Notes: generated by a model from the sequence alone, not told the origin. A stretch of 64,000 nucleotides of DNA from DAIDKA01 sp963726995 (GCA_963726995.1 CAVSEP010000004.1:62001-126000), one strand, 5' to 3'; shown: positions 8,793 to 17,735, counted from the stretch's first letter. Made by a program: numbers and translations.

Positions 8793-10013
8793 ATGAGCAT
8801 TGAGATTCGAGTGCCTGCGTTGCCGGAGTCCATCGCCGATGCGACCCTGGTGGCCTGGCATAAGCAGCCCGGTGAGGCGTTCAAGCGGGACGAGAACCTC
8901 GCCGACCTGGAAACCGACAAGGTGGTGCTGGAAGTACCGGCGCCGGCCGATGGCGTGATGGGCGCCCAGAATTTTGCCGTTGGCGCCACTGTCACCGAGG
9001 GCCAGGTGCTGGCCCTCATCACGGCCGGAGCTGCGCCCGCTGCGGCTGCGCAGCCCAAAGCCGCAGCAGCGGTGCCGCCGGCCGCCACACCGGCGGTGGC
9101 CAAGGCTGCCGCGCCCGCCGACGCCGCGAAGCTCAGTCCCAGCGTCCGCCGACTGGTTGAGGAGAACCAGATCGATCCGGCCGCCGTGCCGGCGACGGGG
9201 CGCGACGGGCGCCTTACCAAGTCCGATGTCACCGGTTTTCTGGAAAAGAAGCCGCCTGCGCCGGCCGCGCCCGCCGCCAAGCCGGCGCCGCCGCCGGCCG
9301 GACCGCGCGTCGGGCGCGTCGAACAGCGGGTCGCCATGAGCCGCCTGCGCCAGCGCGTGGCGCAGCGACTGGTGGAGGCGCAATCCACCCAGGCCCTGCT
9401 GACCTCCTTCAACGAGGTCGATCTGGGCGCAGTTCAGGAACTGCGCGCCCGCTACAAGGACAAGTTCGAGAAAGCCCAAGGCGTGAAGCTGGGTTTCATG
9501 TCCTTCTTCGTCAAGGCGACGGTCGAGGCGCTGAAACGCTTCCCGGTGCTCAATGCCTCGGTGGACGGCGGCGACATCATCTATCACGAGTTTTACGACA
9601 TCGGCGTCGCCGTATCGACCGATCGGGGCCTGATGGTGCCGATCGTGCGCGATGCCGATCAGAAGAGCTTCGCCGACATCGAGAAGGAGATCACCGCCTA
9701 CGCCACGCGCGCGCGCGCCGGGCAGATCGCCATCGAGGATATCACCGGGGGAACCTTCACGATCACCAACGGCGGGGTATTCGGATCGCTGCTATCGACC
9801 CCCATTGTCAATGCCCCGCAGAGCGCCATCTTGGGTATGCACAAGATCCAGGATCGCCCGATGGCGGTGAATGGCAAGCTCGAGATCCGGCCCATGATGT
9901 ATCTGGCCGTCACCTACGATCACCGCATCATCGACGGTCGGGATGCCGTGCAGTTCCTGGTCGCCATCAAGGACAGCCTTGAGGATCCGGGGCGCATGCT
10001 GCTCGGCGTTTGA
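8793..10013 (+). CDS. sucB: Dihydrolipoyllysine-residue succinyltransferase (E2)
   Basis: 406 residues from ATG 8793, which has GGAG at 8783-8786. A GTG at 8772 is in frame but would add seven residues in front of the canonical MSIEIRVPALPES. Domains in order: a lipoyl domain with the modified lysine in LETDKVVLEV (K43); an Ala/Pro-rich linker; a peripheral-subunit-binding domain (LSPSVRRLVEENQID ... GRDGRLTKSDV); a second linker; and the acyltransferase domain with the catalytic YDHRIIDGRDAV near the C-terminus. It forms the core of the 2-oxoglutarate dehydrogenase complex and passes succinyl to CoA. Confidence 0.97.
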   Translation: MSIEIRVPALPESIADATLVAWHKQPGEAFKRDENLADLETDKVVLEVPAPADGVMGAQNFAVGATVTEGQVLALITAGAAPAAAAQPKAAAAVPPAATPAVAKAAAPADAAKLSPSVRRLVEENQIDPAAVPATGRDGRLTKSDVTGFLEKKPPAPAAPAAKPAPPPAGPRVGRVEQRVAMSRLRQRVAQRLVEAQSTQALLTSFNEVDLGAVQELRARYKDKFEKAQGVKLGFMSFFVKATVEALKRFPVLNASVDGGDIIYHEFYDIGVAVSTDRGLMVPIVRDADQKSFADIEKEITAYATRARAGQIAIEDITGGTFTITNGGVFGSLLSTPIVNAPQSAILGMHKIQDRPMAVNGKLEIRPMMYLAVTYDHRIIDGRDAVQFLVAIKDSLEDPGRMLLGV

Positions 10014-10025
10014 GCGGGAGATCCC

Positions 10026-11453
10026 ATGGCTGACTCGTTTGACGTCATCGTGATCGGCGGCGGCCCGGCCGGCTATCCGGCGGCCATCCGCGCCGGGCAG
10101 AACGGCTTGTCCGTCGCCTGCATCGATGAATGGAAGAATCACGATGGTAGCTTCGCCTTCGGCGGCACCTGCCTGAACGCGGGCTGCATCCCCTCCAAGG
10201 CCCTGCTGGAATCCACCGAGCTGTATCACCGCGCCCGCGAGGAGTTCGCGCTGCATGGCATCCAGGTGCCCGGGGTCAGCATGGATGTGGCCACCATGCA
10301 GAAGCGCAAGTCCGGCATCGTCAGGAAGATGACCGACGGCATCATGGCGCTGCTCAAGGGCGCCGGGGTGACGCCGCTGCAGGGCCATGGGCGCCTGCTG
10401 CCCGGCAAACAGGTCGAATTCAGGTCGCATCAGGGCGAAGTGCGTACCTTGACCGCCAGGCATGTGGTGCTTGCCTCGGGCTCTACGCCCGTTGAACTCA
10501 AGTCCGCGCCCTTTGACGGCCGGCGGATTATCGATTCCTGGGGCGCGCTGGAACTTTCCGCGGTGCCTAAGCGATTGGGGGTCATCGGAGCCGGCGTGAT
10601 CGGCCTGGAACTCGGCAGCGTCTGGCGGCGGCTCGGCGCCGAAGTGGTGGTGCTGGAAGCGCTGGACAGCTTCCTGGCGATCGCCGATCAGCAGCTGGCC
10701 AAGGAGGCCGCCAGGCAGTTCAAGCGACTGGGCATGGATATCCGCACCGGCGCCAAGGTGACCGGTGCCGTGGTGCAGGGCGAGGCTGTGAAGGTCAGCT
10801 ACACGGATGCCAAGGGCGAGCAGTCGCTGGATGTCGATACGCTCATAGTCGCCGTGGGACGTCGTCCCTTCACCGCGGGACTGCTGGCGGAAGCCACCGG
10901 CGTACAGCTGGATGCCCGCGGCTTCATCAGCGTGGACGATCAATGTCGCACCGGTGTTGAAGGAGTCTGGGCCATCGGCGACTGCGTGCGCGGCCCCATG
11001 CTGGCGCACAAGGGCAAGGAAGAGGGCGTCATGGTCGCCGACCTGATCGCGGGTCACTATGGTGAGGTCAACTACCGCATCATCCCCTCGGTGATCTACA
11101 CGGCCCCTGAAATCGCCTGGGTCGGCGAGACCGAGGAGCAGGTCAAGGCCGGCGGCAAGCCCTACAAGGTGGGGGTATTCCCCTTCATGGCCAGCGGCCG
11201 GGCGCGTGCCATGGAAGGCACTGCGGGCTTTGCCAAGCTCATCGCCGACAAGGCGAGCGATGAGATCCTGGGCGTGCACATCATCGGCCCGCTGGCCGGT
11301 GAACTGATCGCCGAGGCCGTGCTGGGCATGGAATATCGGGCGAGTACCGAGGATCTGCAGCGGACCATCCACGCGCATCCGACGCTGTCCGAAGCCGTGC
11401 ACGAGGCCGCCCTCGCCGCCGACAAGCGGGCCATCGACAACCTCAACCGCTAG
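10026..11453 (+). CDS. lpdA: Dihydrolipoyl dehydrogenase (E3)
   Basis: 475 residues. The FAD-binding GGGPAGYPAA motif sits at residue 11, and the redox-active disulfide is C49/C54 in GGTCLNAGCIPSKALL. A second Rossmann motif (GAGVIGLELGSVW) follows near 190, and the C-terminal HAHPTLSEAVHEA holds the active-site His-Glu pair. The enzyme reoxidises the dihydrolipoyl arm of SucB and makes NADH. It starts 12 bases after sucB with GGGAG in the gap, so it is co-transcribed. It may also serve pyruvate dehydrogenase and glycine cleavage, but those genes are not in the window. Confidence 0.96.
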   Translation: MADSFDVIVIGGGPAGYPAAIRAGQNGLSVACIDEWKNHDGSFAFGGTCLNAGCIPSKALLESTELYHRAREEFALHGIQVPGVSMDVATMQKRKSGIVRKMTDGIMALLKGAGVTPLQGHGRLLPGKQVEFRSHQGEVRTLTARHVVLASGSTPVELKSAPFDGRRIIDSWGALELSAVPKRLGVIGAGVIGLELGSVWRRLGAEVVVLEALDSFLAIADQQLAKEAARQFKRLGMDIRTGAKVTGAVVQGEAVKVSYTDAKGEQSLDVDTLIVAVGRRPFTAGLLAEATGVQLDARGFISVDDQCRTGVEGVWAIGDCVRGPMLAHKGKEEGVMVADLIAGHYGEVNYRIIPSVIYTAPEIAWVGETEEQVKAGGKPYKVGVFPFMASGRARAMEGTAGFAKLIADKASDEILGVHIIGPLAGELIAEAVLGMEYRASTEDLQRTIHAHPTLSEAVHEAALAADKRAIDNLNR

Positions 11454-11462
11454 GGCGCACCG

Positions 11463-12419
11463 ATGACGACAGCGCCTGGGTATGATGCCATCAAGGCCGC
11501 CCAGGCGCGGATCGCCGGCAGCATCCGCCGCACGCCGGTGCTGTGCAGCGACTTCCTGGATGAGGAGCTCGGGGCGCAGCTGTTCTTCAAGTGCGAGAAC
11601 CTGCAGGTCACCGGGGCATTCAAGGCCCGCGGCGCATTCAACGCCGTGCTGAACCTGCCTGCGGCCTCGGCCGCCCGGGGTGTGGTGACCCATTCGTCGG
11701 GAAATCACGGTGCCGCGCTGGCGCTGGCGGCGCGCAGCCGCGGCATCGCCGCCTACGTGGTCGCGCCGCGCACGACGCCGGCCAGCAAGCAGCAGAACAT
11801 GCTCCGGTACGGCGCGAAGCTGACGCTGTGCGAGCCGACGCTGGCGGCGCGTGAGGCGGCCGCCGCCCAAATCATCGCCGACACCGGCGCGACCCTGGTT
11901 CATCCCTTCGACAACACCGACGTCATGGCGGGCCAGGGCACGGTGGCGCTGGAGCTGCTCGAGCAGGTGCCGGATTTGCAGGCGCTGGTCTGTCCCATCG
12001 GCGGGGGTGGCCTGATCAGCGGCTCGGCCGTGGCCGCGCACGGCATCAATCCGCGCATCCGGGTCCTGGGCGCCGAGCCGATCGGCGCGGACGACGCCTG
12101 GCGCTCGCGCAATGCCGGCGTCATCACGCCGGTGATGCAGCCGCATTCCCTGGCCGACGGCCTGCTGGGCACCATTGCGCCCAGCACCTTTGAGGTCATC
12201 CGCACTCAGGTGCAGGCGGTGGGTACGGTGAGCGAGGAGGACATCGTGGCGGCGATGCGGCGGATCTGGGAGGAGCTGAAAATCACCATCGAGGCTTCCT
12301 CGGCCGTGCCGGTGGCAGCGCTCCTCAACGGGTCGCTGCAGGTCGCGGGAAGCCGGGTCGGCATCGTGCTGACCGGCGGCAATGTCGATCTGCAGAAGCT
12401 GCCCTGGATGATGGACTAG
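11463..12419 (+). CDS. PLP-dependent threonine/serine dehydratase
   Basis: 318 residues of fold-type II PLP enzyme. The PLP lysine is K54 in TGAFKARGA. SSGNHGAALA follows, then the glycine loop PIGGGGLISG, and the C-terminal VLTGGNVDL binds the cofactor end. There is no C-terminal regulatory ACT domain, as in short catabolic threonine dehydratases and serine racemases. It probably deaminates threonine to 2-oxobutyrate or serine to pyruvate, or racemises serine; sequence alone does not separate these. It begins 10 bases after lpdA and may be read from the same transcript. It converges on the minus-strand receiver gene with a 6-base gap. Confidence 0.85.
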   Translation: MTTAPGYDAIKAAQARIAGSIRRTPVLCSDFLDEELGAQLFFKCENLQVTGAFKARGAFNAVLNLPAASAARGVVTHSSGNHGAALALAARSRGIAAYVVAPRTTPASKQQNMLRYGAKLTLCEPTLAAREAAAAQIIADTGATLVHPFDNTDVMAGQGTVALELLEQVPDLQALVCPIGGGGLISGSAVAAHGINPRIRVLGAEPIGADDAWRSRNAGVITPVMQPHSLADGLLGTIAPSTFEVIRTQVQAVGTVSEEDIVAAMRRIWEELKITIEASSAVPVAALLNGSLQVAGSRVGIVLTGGNVDLQKLPWMMD

Positions 12420-12425
12420 GGCAGT

Positions 12426-12887
12426 TCAGGCCCCGGGACCTGTGGGACGGCGAAAGCGGCCCGTGGATTTCGATTTTCCCTGGACCAGATGCACCAGCAG
12501 CAGTTCCAGCTCGGCGGGTCGGATGGGATAATTGAGAGTATGGCGCAGTCGAAAGGCACTCAGCCGGCTGCTCACCAGGGACAGCCGGTGCCGATCGCTG
12601 CAGAACACCCGTATCAGATGCGGCCACTTGCCGTGAATCTCACTCAACAGCGCCAGGCCCGATCCATCCTCCAGCCTTTCGCAGGCGACGATGACGTCAA
12701 AGGACGGACCGTGACGCAGCAGGTGCAGTACCTGCGCCTTGCTGCTTGCGACGCTGAGCGATTGCCGTCCGCCGACCCGGGCGAGGCAGTGTTGCAGCAT
12801 CGCCCGGTCGATATCCACCAGGAGAGTCTTCAAGACAGCATGATACCGCAGCGCACCATCAGCGTGTTCGCCGGACCTCGGACACAT
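12426..12887 (-). CDS. Degenerate receiver-domain protein
   Basis: Up to 153 residues. The sequence from KTLLVDIDRAM onward has the alternating pattern of a CheY-like receiver. Aligned by eye with ordinary receivers, the first acidic pair is kept (DID), but the phosphoacceptor Asp position is Cys (FDVIVACERLEDGSG) and the conserved Lys-Pro is Arg-Pro (YPIRPAEL). It is therefore probably not phosphorylated in the usual way. The reading frame overlaps the 3' end of relA by 29 bases if it starts at ATG 12887. A TTG at 12833, just before the receiver fold, is an alternative that would leave 135 residues. No target is evident. Confidence 0.6.
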   Translation of the reverse strand: MCPRSGEHADGALRYHAVLKTLLVDIDRAMLQHCLARVGGRQSLSVASSKAQVLHLLRHGPSFDVIVACERLEDGSGLALLSEIHGKWPHLIRVFCSDRHRLSLVSSRLSAFRLRHTLNYPIRPAELELLLVHLVQGKSKSTGRFRRPTGPGA

Positions 12888-14976
12888 TGGGCACGGCCTG
12901 CAGGCGCCGGATCAGATTCCCGAGCTGCTCGAGATTGCCGACGCCCATCCGGAACGCCACTCGCGCAATCCGGTCCTCGTCGGTGAGGGTATTCATGCCC
13001 TCGATGCTCAGGTGTTCCTGGGCAACCACGTCGGTGATGTCGCGCACCAGCCCGCGCCGGTCGTAGGCAAAGACCACCAGTTCCACTTCGATCGCGGCCT
13101 GCTCGCCGCTGGCCCATTCCACCTGCAGCATGCGCTCGGGCTTTTCGGCGCGCATGCGCGCGAAATTGCGGCACTCGGCGCGGTGGATGGTCACGCCGCG
13201 CCCGACGGTGATGTATCCGACGATGGGTTGCGGGCGCAGCGGCGCGCAGCAACTGGCCAGGGTGATCGGCAGGTCACCGACGCCTTCGATGTCGATGGGT
13301 GTGCGCCGGGCGACCGTCGCGGGGCGCACCCGGCGCGCCGGCAGCTCGGGGGTCGCGGGTCGTACCAGCCGGATCAGCGCCTGCGCCAGTTGCGTGGCCG
13401 TGATCTCCCCTTCGCCGAGCAACTGGTAGAACTCGTCCTCGTCGTGAGCGCGAAGCTGGGTGAGCAGGTCGGGCAGCAGCGAATCATCGGCTCCTGCTCG
13501 GACCATCTCGCGCTCGGCAATGGATTTGCCTGCGTTGCGGTTGTCGCCCGCGTCTTGGCGGCGAAACCAGGCACGCACCTTGGTGCGGCTGCGGGAGGAG
13601 GCGAGATACCCCAGTTCGGGAGCCAGCCAGTCGCGGCTCGGCGCGGGATGCTTGCCGGCGATGATGTCCACCACCTCGCCGTTGCCCAGATGATAGGTGA
13701 GCGGCACGATCCGCCCATTGACCTTGGCGCCGCGGCAGCGATGCCCCAGGTTGCTGTGAATCTGGTAGGCGAAATCAAGCGGGGTGCCCCCGCGCGGCAG
13801 TTCGACGACCTCGCCCTTGGGGGTCAGGGCGTAGATGTGATCGGCGAAGATCTGCCCACGCAGACTTTCCAGCAGGTCTGGTTCATCCCCGGCCTGTTCG
13901 CCCGGGTGCAGCAGCCGTCGCACCGCTTCGATCTTGCGCTGGTATTCGATATCGTGCGCGCCGCCTTCCTTGTACTGCCAGTGCGCGGCAATGCCGAGTT
14001 CCGCGTGCTCATGCATTTCACGCGTGCGGATCTGGATCTCCACGCTGCGCCCCTCGGGTCCCACCACTGCCGTGTGGATGGACCGATAGTGATTGTCCTT
14101 CGGGGTCGCGATGTAGTCGTCGAATTCCGCAGGAATGTACTGCCAGTCCCCATGTACGACGCTCAGGGCTGCGTAGCAGTCGGCCACGGTGTCCACCACG
14201 ATGCGCACGGCACGGACGTCGAAAATCTGTTCAAAAGGCAGGTGCTTGCGCAGCATCTTGCGGTAGATGCTGAAGATATGTTTGGGCCGGCCATGCACCT
14301 CGGCGGTGACACCGGTGGCGGCGAGGTTGCGGCGCAGGCGCGCGCAGAAGTCCTCGATGTATCGCTCCCGATCGGCGCGCTTCTCATTGAGCGCCGCCGC
14401 CAGGCGCTTGTAGTCCTCCGGCTCCAGATACCGGAACGCCAGGTCCTCCAGCTCCCACTTGAGCTGCCAGATGCCTAAGCGGTTTGCGAGCGGCGCGAAA
14501 ATCGCCCGCACTTCGGTGGCCAGTCGCTTGCGCTCGGGAATCTCCAGCTCCCGGGCGTGCCGCAGGCGAACCAGCGCCTCGGCCAGGCGGGCCAGCACCA
14601 GTCGCTGATCGCCGACGACCGCCAGCAGCATCTTGCGGACCGTTTCGGCCTGCTGGGCATCAAGTCCGCGCTCCGGCGCCCAGTCCCGTGCCAGGCCGAT
14701 TTCACCCAGGCGTTGCAGATCGATGGCCACGCGCGCCGCGCCCGCCCCCAGCAGCCGCTCCAGGCTCTCCGGCGTTACGCCCGCGCGACCCAGCATCGGC
14801 TGCGCCAGCACGGCGGCCGCCAGCTGCGAATCTCCCGTCAGGGCGCCTATGACTTCCGCCGCCTCGGTGGCCAGCGCGATGGCTGCCTCGGGCGCATCGC
14901 TCGCGGGCGTGACGGCCGCGCGCATATCGGCAATGGCGTTGCGCAGCTCCGGCGGGCAAAGTTGGGCGGCTTCCAC
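12859..14976 (-). CDS. relA: (p)ppGpp synthetase RelA
   Basis: 705 residues from GTG 14976, preceded on its strand by GAGGAG. Order: a degenerate N-terminal HD-like domain lacking the catalytic HD pair, a synthetase domain near residues 220-330, TGS (DHIYALTPKGEVVELPRGGT), a helical linker, and a C-terminal ACT domain (VVFAYDRRGLVRDITDVV). The synthetase carries the EFDDYIATPK version of the active-site loop typical of RelA rather than SpoT, followed by EIQIRT. With the missing hydrolase residues this makes it the ribosome-associated synthetase-only enzyme of the stringent response. It is transcribed away from the yebC-like/ruv genes. Confidence 0.93.
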   Translation of the reverse strand: MEAAQLCPPELRNAIADMRAAVTPASDAPEAAIALATEAAEVIGALTGDSQLAAAVLAQPMLGRAGVTPESLERLLGAGAARVAIDLQRLGEIGLARDWAPERGLDAQQAETVRKMLLAVVGDQRLVLARLAEALVRLRHARELEIPERKRLATEVRAIFAPLANRLGIWQLKWELEDLAFRYLEPEDYKRLAAALNEKRADRERYIEDFCARLRRNLAATGVTAEVHGRPKHIFSIYRKMLRKHLPFEQIFDVRAVRIVVDTVADCYAALSVVHGDWQYIPAEFDDYIATPKDNHYRSIHTAVVGPEGRSVEIQIRTREMHEHAELGIAAHWQYKEGGAHDIEYQRKIEAVRRLLHPGEQAGDEPDLLESLRGQIFADHIYALTPKGEVVELPRGGTPLDFAYQIHSNLGHRCRGAKVNGRIVPLTYHLGNGEVVDIIAGKHPAPSRDWLAPELGYLASSRSRTKVRAWFRRQDAGDNRNAGKSIAEREMVRAGADDSLLPDLLTQLRAHDEDEFYQLLGEGEITATQLAQALIRLVRPATPELPARRVRPATVARRTPIDIEGVGDLPITLASCCAPLRPQPIVGYITVGRGVTIHRAECRNFARMRAEKPERMLQVEWASGEQAAIEVELVVFAYDRRGLVRDITDVVAQEHLSIEGMNTLTDEDRIARVAFRMGVGNLEQLGNLIRRLQAVPNVSEVRRTR

Positions 14977-15005
14977 GGCCCGGTCTCCTCGCGACCTTCA
15001 AGGGG

Positions 15006-15028
15006 GCGCGCAGCGTGTCGCTGCGCGC
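15006..15028. promoter_or_regulatory. Perfect 10-bp hairpin between relA and the yebC-like gene
   Basis: GCGCGCAGCG (15006-15015), loop TGT, then CGCTGCGCGC (15019-15028). It sits 30 bases upstream of the relA GTG and 38 bases upstream of the divergent GTG at 15066. It may be an operator or a structured leader. No T-run follows on either strand, so it is not a typical terminator. Confidence 0.5.
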
Positions 15029-15065
15029 AGAATGCAGCTATCATACCTGCCTTAAGTCGCGGGCT

Positions 15066-15545
15066 GTGCCTGTAGCATTCATCACCGTGCAATACGAAGG
15101 CTATGGACCGGGCGGCACTGCCGTTTTAGTAGAGTGCTCCGCGTCGGAGCGCCTTGACCTCGCTGCGCAATTGCGTCGGCTGTTCGCCGCGCACGGCGGC
15201 CATCTGGGGGCACACGGTTCGGTGTCGTATCTTTTCACCCGGACCGGCGTACTGACCTATGCCGATGGGCCGATCCTGGCGGAGCTGGCACTGGCGGCGG
15301 GGGCCGAGGACGTGCAGGCGAGCAACGGAGGCATTGAGATTCTCACCGATCCGGACGATTTTCAGAGCATTCGGGCGGCGCTGGGCGCCGCCGGTTTTGT
15401 GGCCCTGACGGGTGAAATCACCCAGCGCGCGGCCACCACGGTGGCGCTCACCGGCGCCGACGCGCAGGCCATGCGTACCTTCGTGGCGGGACTGGCCAGC
15501 GTGGATTCGGTGCAGGGCGTCTATACCAACGCGCGGTTTGCCTAG
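15066..15545 (+). CDS. YebC/PmpR-like protein lacking the N-terminal domain
   Basis: 159 residues from GTG 15066. From residue 10 it matches the second and third domains of YebC: EGYGPGGTAVLVEC, then HGGHLGAHGSVSYLF, AGAEDVQ, and a C-terminal segment ending VDSVQGVYTNARF. The roughly 80-residue N-terminal helical domain that defines full-length YebC (beginning GHSKWANI) is absent, and no trace of it lies in the 89 bases up to relA. The place just before ruvC is the normal place of yebC. A GTG start at 15066 or the ATG-less open frame from 15015 both lack it. It may be a derived regulator or ribosome-related factor without nucleic-acid binding by domain 1, or a decayed copy. Confidence 0.75.
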   Translation: MPVAFITVQYEGYGPGGTAVLVECSASERLDLAAQLRRLFAAHGGHLGAHGSVSYLFTRTGVLTYADGPILAELALAAGAEDVQASNGGIEILTDPDDFQSIRAALGAAGFVALTGEITQRAATTVALTGADAQAMRTFVAGLASVDSVQGVYTNARFA

Positions 15546-16097
15546 ATGAGTTCCTGGCGGCAATTCGATCCGACGGCCGTTTCGATCCAGGTGCGGCCCA
15601 GTACCGCTGCACGCGTGCGGGTACTGGGCATCGACCCCGGATCGCGCCGCACCGGCTACGGCGTCGTCGATTGCCATGGCCCCGAGCCGACCCATATCGC
15701 GCACGGCTGCATCGCCGCGGCGGGGGATGCCATGGCGCCGCGGCTGCGGGCGATTTTCGAGGGTATCCAGCGCCTGATCCTGGACTACCAGCCGGATGAG
15801 GTCGCCATCGAACGGGTGTTCGTCAATCGCAATGTGGACAGTGCCATGAAGCTGGGTCAGGCGCGCGGGGCGGCGCTGTGCGCCGTGCCCGCGGGTACCG
15901 CGGTGTTCGAATACGCCCCACGGGCCATCAAGCTTGCGGTCGTCGGTTCCGGAGCCGCCGAGAAGGACCAGGTGGCGCATATGATGAAAGTGCTGCTGCA
16001 GCTCAGCGCCGTGCCGGGGCCCGATGCGGGCGATGCGCTGGCGGTGGCGTTGTGTCATGCGCACTCGCGCCGTCTGGCGCTGCTGGTGAGCGGATGA
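15546..16097 (+). CDS. ruvC: Crossover junction endodeoxyribonuclease RuvC
   Basis: 183 residues from the ATG directly after the upstream TAG. The RNase H-fold acidic residues are visible: Asp in LGIDPGSRRTGYG (D30), Glu in VAIERVF, and Asp residues in PDAGDALAVALCHAH. RuvC cuts Holliday junctions bound by RuvAB. From this ATG the protein has about 23 extra residues before the conserved start. A GTG at 15615 (MRVLGIDPGS) would give the usual length. Its stop overlaps the ruvA ATG by four bases. Confidence 0.96.
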   Translation: MSSWRQFDPTAVSIQVRPSTAARVRVLGIDPGSRRTGYGVVDCHGPEPTHIAHGCIAAAGDAMAPRLRAIFEGIQRLILDYQPDEVAIERVFVNRNVDSAMKLGQARGAALCAVPAGTAVFEYAPRAIKLAVVGSGAAEKDQVAHMMKVLLQLSAVPGPDAGDALAVALCHAHSRRLALLVSG

Positions 16098-16684
16098 TCG
16101 GTTTCCTGCACGGACGCATTGCCGCCAAGACGGCGCCGGTGGTAACCCTGGACGTGGGCGGCGTGGGCTATGAACTGGAGGCGCCCATGTCCACGTTCCT
16201 GAACCTGCCCGCAATCGGTGAGAGCGTCCATCTGATCACGCACCTGGTGGTGCGGGAGGACGCGCACATCCTCTACGGCTTTGCCACCGAAGAGGAGCGG
16301 CGCCTGTTTCGCAATCTGCTGAAAGTCTCCGGCGTGGGACCGAAGATCGCCCTCGGGGTGCTCTCAGGCATGAGCGCGGAGGGCTTCGCCCGCTGCGTGC
16401 TGGGCGAGGATGTGGCGACGCTGACGCGCATTCCGGGCGTGGGGCGCAAGACCGCCGAGCGGCTCATCATCGAGATGCGCGACCGGGTCAAGAGCCAGCC
16501 GGCCGGTGCCGGCCTGCCCGGCAGGCCGGCGGCCAGTGACCCGCAGAGCGAAGCCTTCGATGCGCTGGTGGCCCTGCAGTACAAGCCGGCCGAAGCGACG
16601 CGTCTGCTCAAGGGCATCGGCCCCGGCACCCGCACCACCGAGGAACTCATCCGGCTGGCCCTGCAGGGCGCCATCCGTGAGTGA
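16094..16684 (+). CDS. ruvA: Holliday junction DNA helicase subunit RuvA
   Basis: 196 residues. It begins with MIGFLHGRI and has the OB-fold domain I, then helix-hairpin-helix motifs in domain II (LLKVSGVGPKIALGVLSG and IPGVGRKTAERLIIEM). An acidic-poor linker leads to a C-terminal domain that contacts RuvB (EAFDALVALQYKPAEATRLL). The ATG at 16094 overlaps the ruvC stop as ATGA. RuvA tetramers recognise the four-way junction and load RuvB. Confidence 0.96.
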   Translation: MIGFLHGRIAAKTAPVVTLDVGGVGYELEAPMSTFLNLPAIGESVHLITHLVVREDAHILYGFATEEERRLFRNLLKVSGVGPKIALGVLSGMSAEGFARCVLGEDVATLTRIPGVGRKTAERLIIEMRDRVKSQPAGAGLPGRPAASDPQSEAFDALVALQYKPAEATRLLKGIGPGTRTTEELIRLALQGAIRE

Positions 16685-16694
16685 GGGAGGCGAC

Positions 16695-17735
16695 TTGGAA
16701 CCATCCCGCATGACGACCACGGCGGCCCAGCCCGGCGAGGACCAGCAGGACCGCGCCATCCGTCCGCAGCGGCTGGCCGACTACGTGGGGCAGGCCCACG
16801 TGAAGCGCCAGATGGAGATCTTCATCACCGCTGCGCGCCAGCGCGCGGAGGCCATGGATCACGTGCTGATATTCGGCCCTCCGGGCCTGGGCAAGACCAC
16901 CCTGGCCAACATCATCGCGGTGGAACTGGGCGTGAATCTGCGGCAGACCTCAGGTCCGGTACTGGAGCGACCCGCGGATCTGGCCGCGCAGCTGACCAAT
17001 CTGCAGCCGCGCGATGTGCTGTTCATCGACGAGATCCATCGACTGAGCCCCATCGTCGAGGAGGTACTGTATCCGGCCCTGGAGGACTGCCAGCTCGACA
17101 TCATGATCGGGGAGGGCCCGGCCGCGCGCTCCATCAAGCTGAAACTGGCGCCCTTCACGCTGGTGGGCGCCACGACCCGCGCCGGCCTGCTGACATCCCC
17201 GCTGCGCGACCGCTTCGGCATCGTGCAGCGACTGGAGTTCTACAGCGTCGAGGACCTGCAGCACATCGTGACGCGCTCCGCCGGCATCCTCGAGGTGCCG
17301 ATCGTGCCCGCCGGCGCGGCTGCCATCGCGGCACGCTCGCGCGGCACGCCGCGAATCGCCAACCGGCTGCTGCGCCGGGTGCGCGATTTCGCGCAGGTGC
17401 GCGAGCAGGGCCGCATCGATGAGCGCATCGCCATCGCCGCCCTGGTGATGCTGGATATCGATACCGAGGGCTTCGATGCCCTGGATCGCAAGGTGCTCAC
17501 CACCATCATCGGGAAATTCGAGGGTGGACCGGTGGGCATCGACAGCATCGCGGCCGCCATCGGCGAGGAGCGCGGCACGCTCGAGGATGTCATCGAGCCG
17601 TTCCTGATCCAGCAGGGATTCCTGATGCGCACGGCCCGTGGTCGGGTGGCCACGCGCGCCGCCTATCTGCACCTTGGGTTGCCGGTTCCCGCGCAGGTCG
17701 GCGCCACGCTCTCGCTGCTGCCGGAGGATCCGTGA
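16695..17735 (+). CDS. ruvB: Holliday junction branch migration ATPase RuvB
   Basis: 346 residues from TTG 16695, or 341 from ATG 16710. The GGGAGG at 16685-16690 fits the TTG better, since it would be 19 bases from the ATG. Walker A is FGPPGLGKTTLA and Walker B is VLFIDEIHRLS. Sensor 1 is VGATTRAG, and the arginine finger region is PLRDRFGIVQRLEFY. The C-terminal winged helix starts near FGGP-like KFEGGPVGID and ends at LIQQGFLMRTARGR. It is the hexameric motor of the RuvABC resolvasome. Confidence 0.96.
   Translation: MEPSRMTTTAAQPGEDQQDRAIRPQRLADYVGQAHVKRQMEIFITAARQRAEAMDHVLIFGPPGLGKTTLANIIAVELGVNLRQTSGPVLERPADLAAQLTNLQPRDVLFIDEIHRLSPIVEEVLYPALEDCQLDIMIGEGPAARSIKLKLAPFTLVGATTRAGLLTSPLRDRFGIVQRLEFYSVEDLQHIVTRSAGILEVPIVPAGAAAIAARSRGTPRIANRLLRRVRDFAQVREQGRIDERIAIAALVMLDIDTEGFDALDRKVLTTIIGKFEGGPVGIDSIAAAIGEERGTLEDVIEPFLIQQGFLMRTARGRVATRAAYLHLGLPVPAQVGATLSLLPEDP

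Noticed and set aside
9792..12146. 784-codon minus-strand ORF
   Set aside because: It lies opposite sucB, lpdA and the dehydratase, is rich in His, Arg and Gly as expected of shadows in GC-rich DNA, and has no domain.
13012..14478. 488-codon plus-strand ORF
   Set aside because: It is antisense to relA and shows no protein family features.
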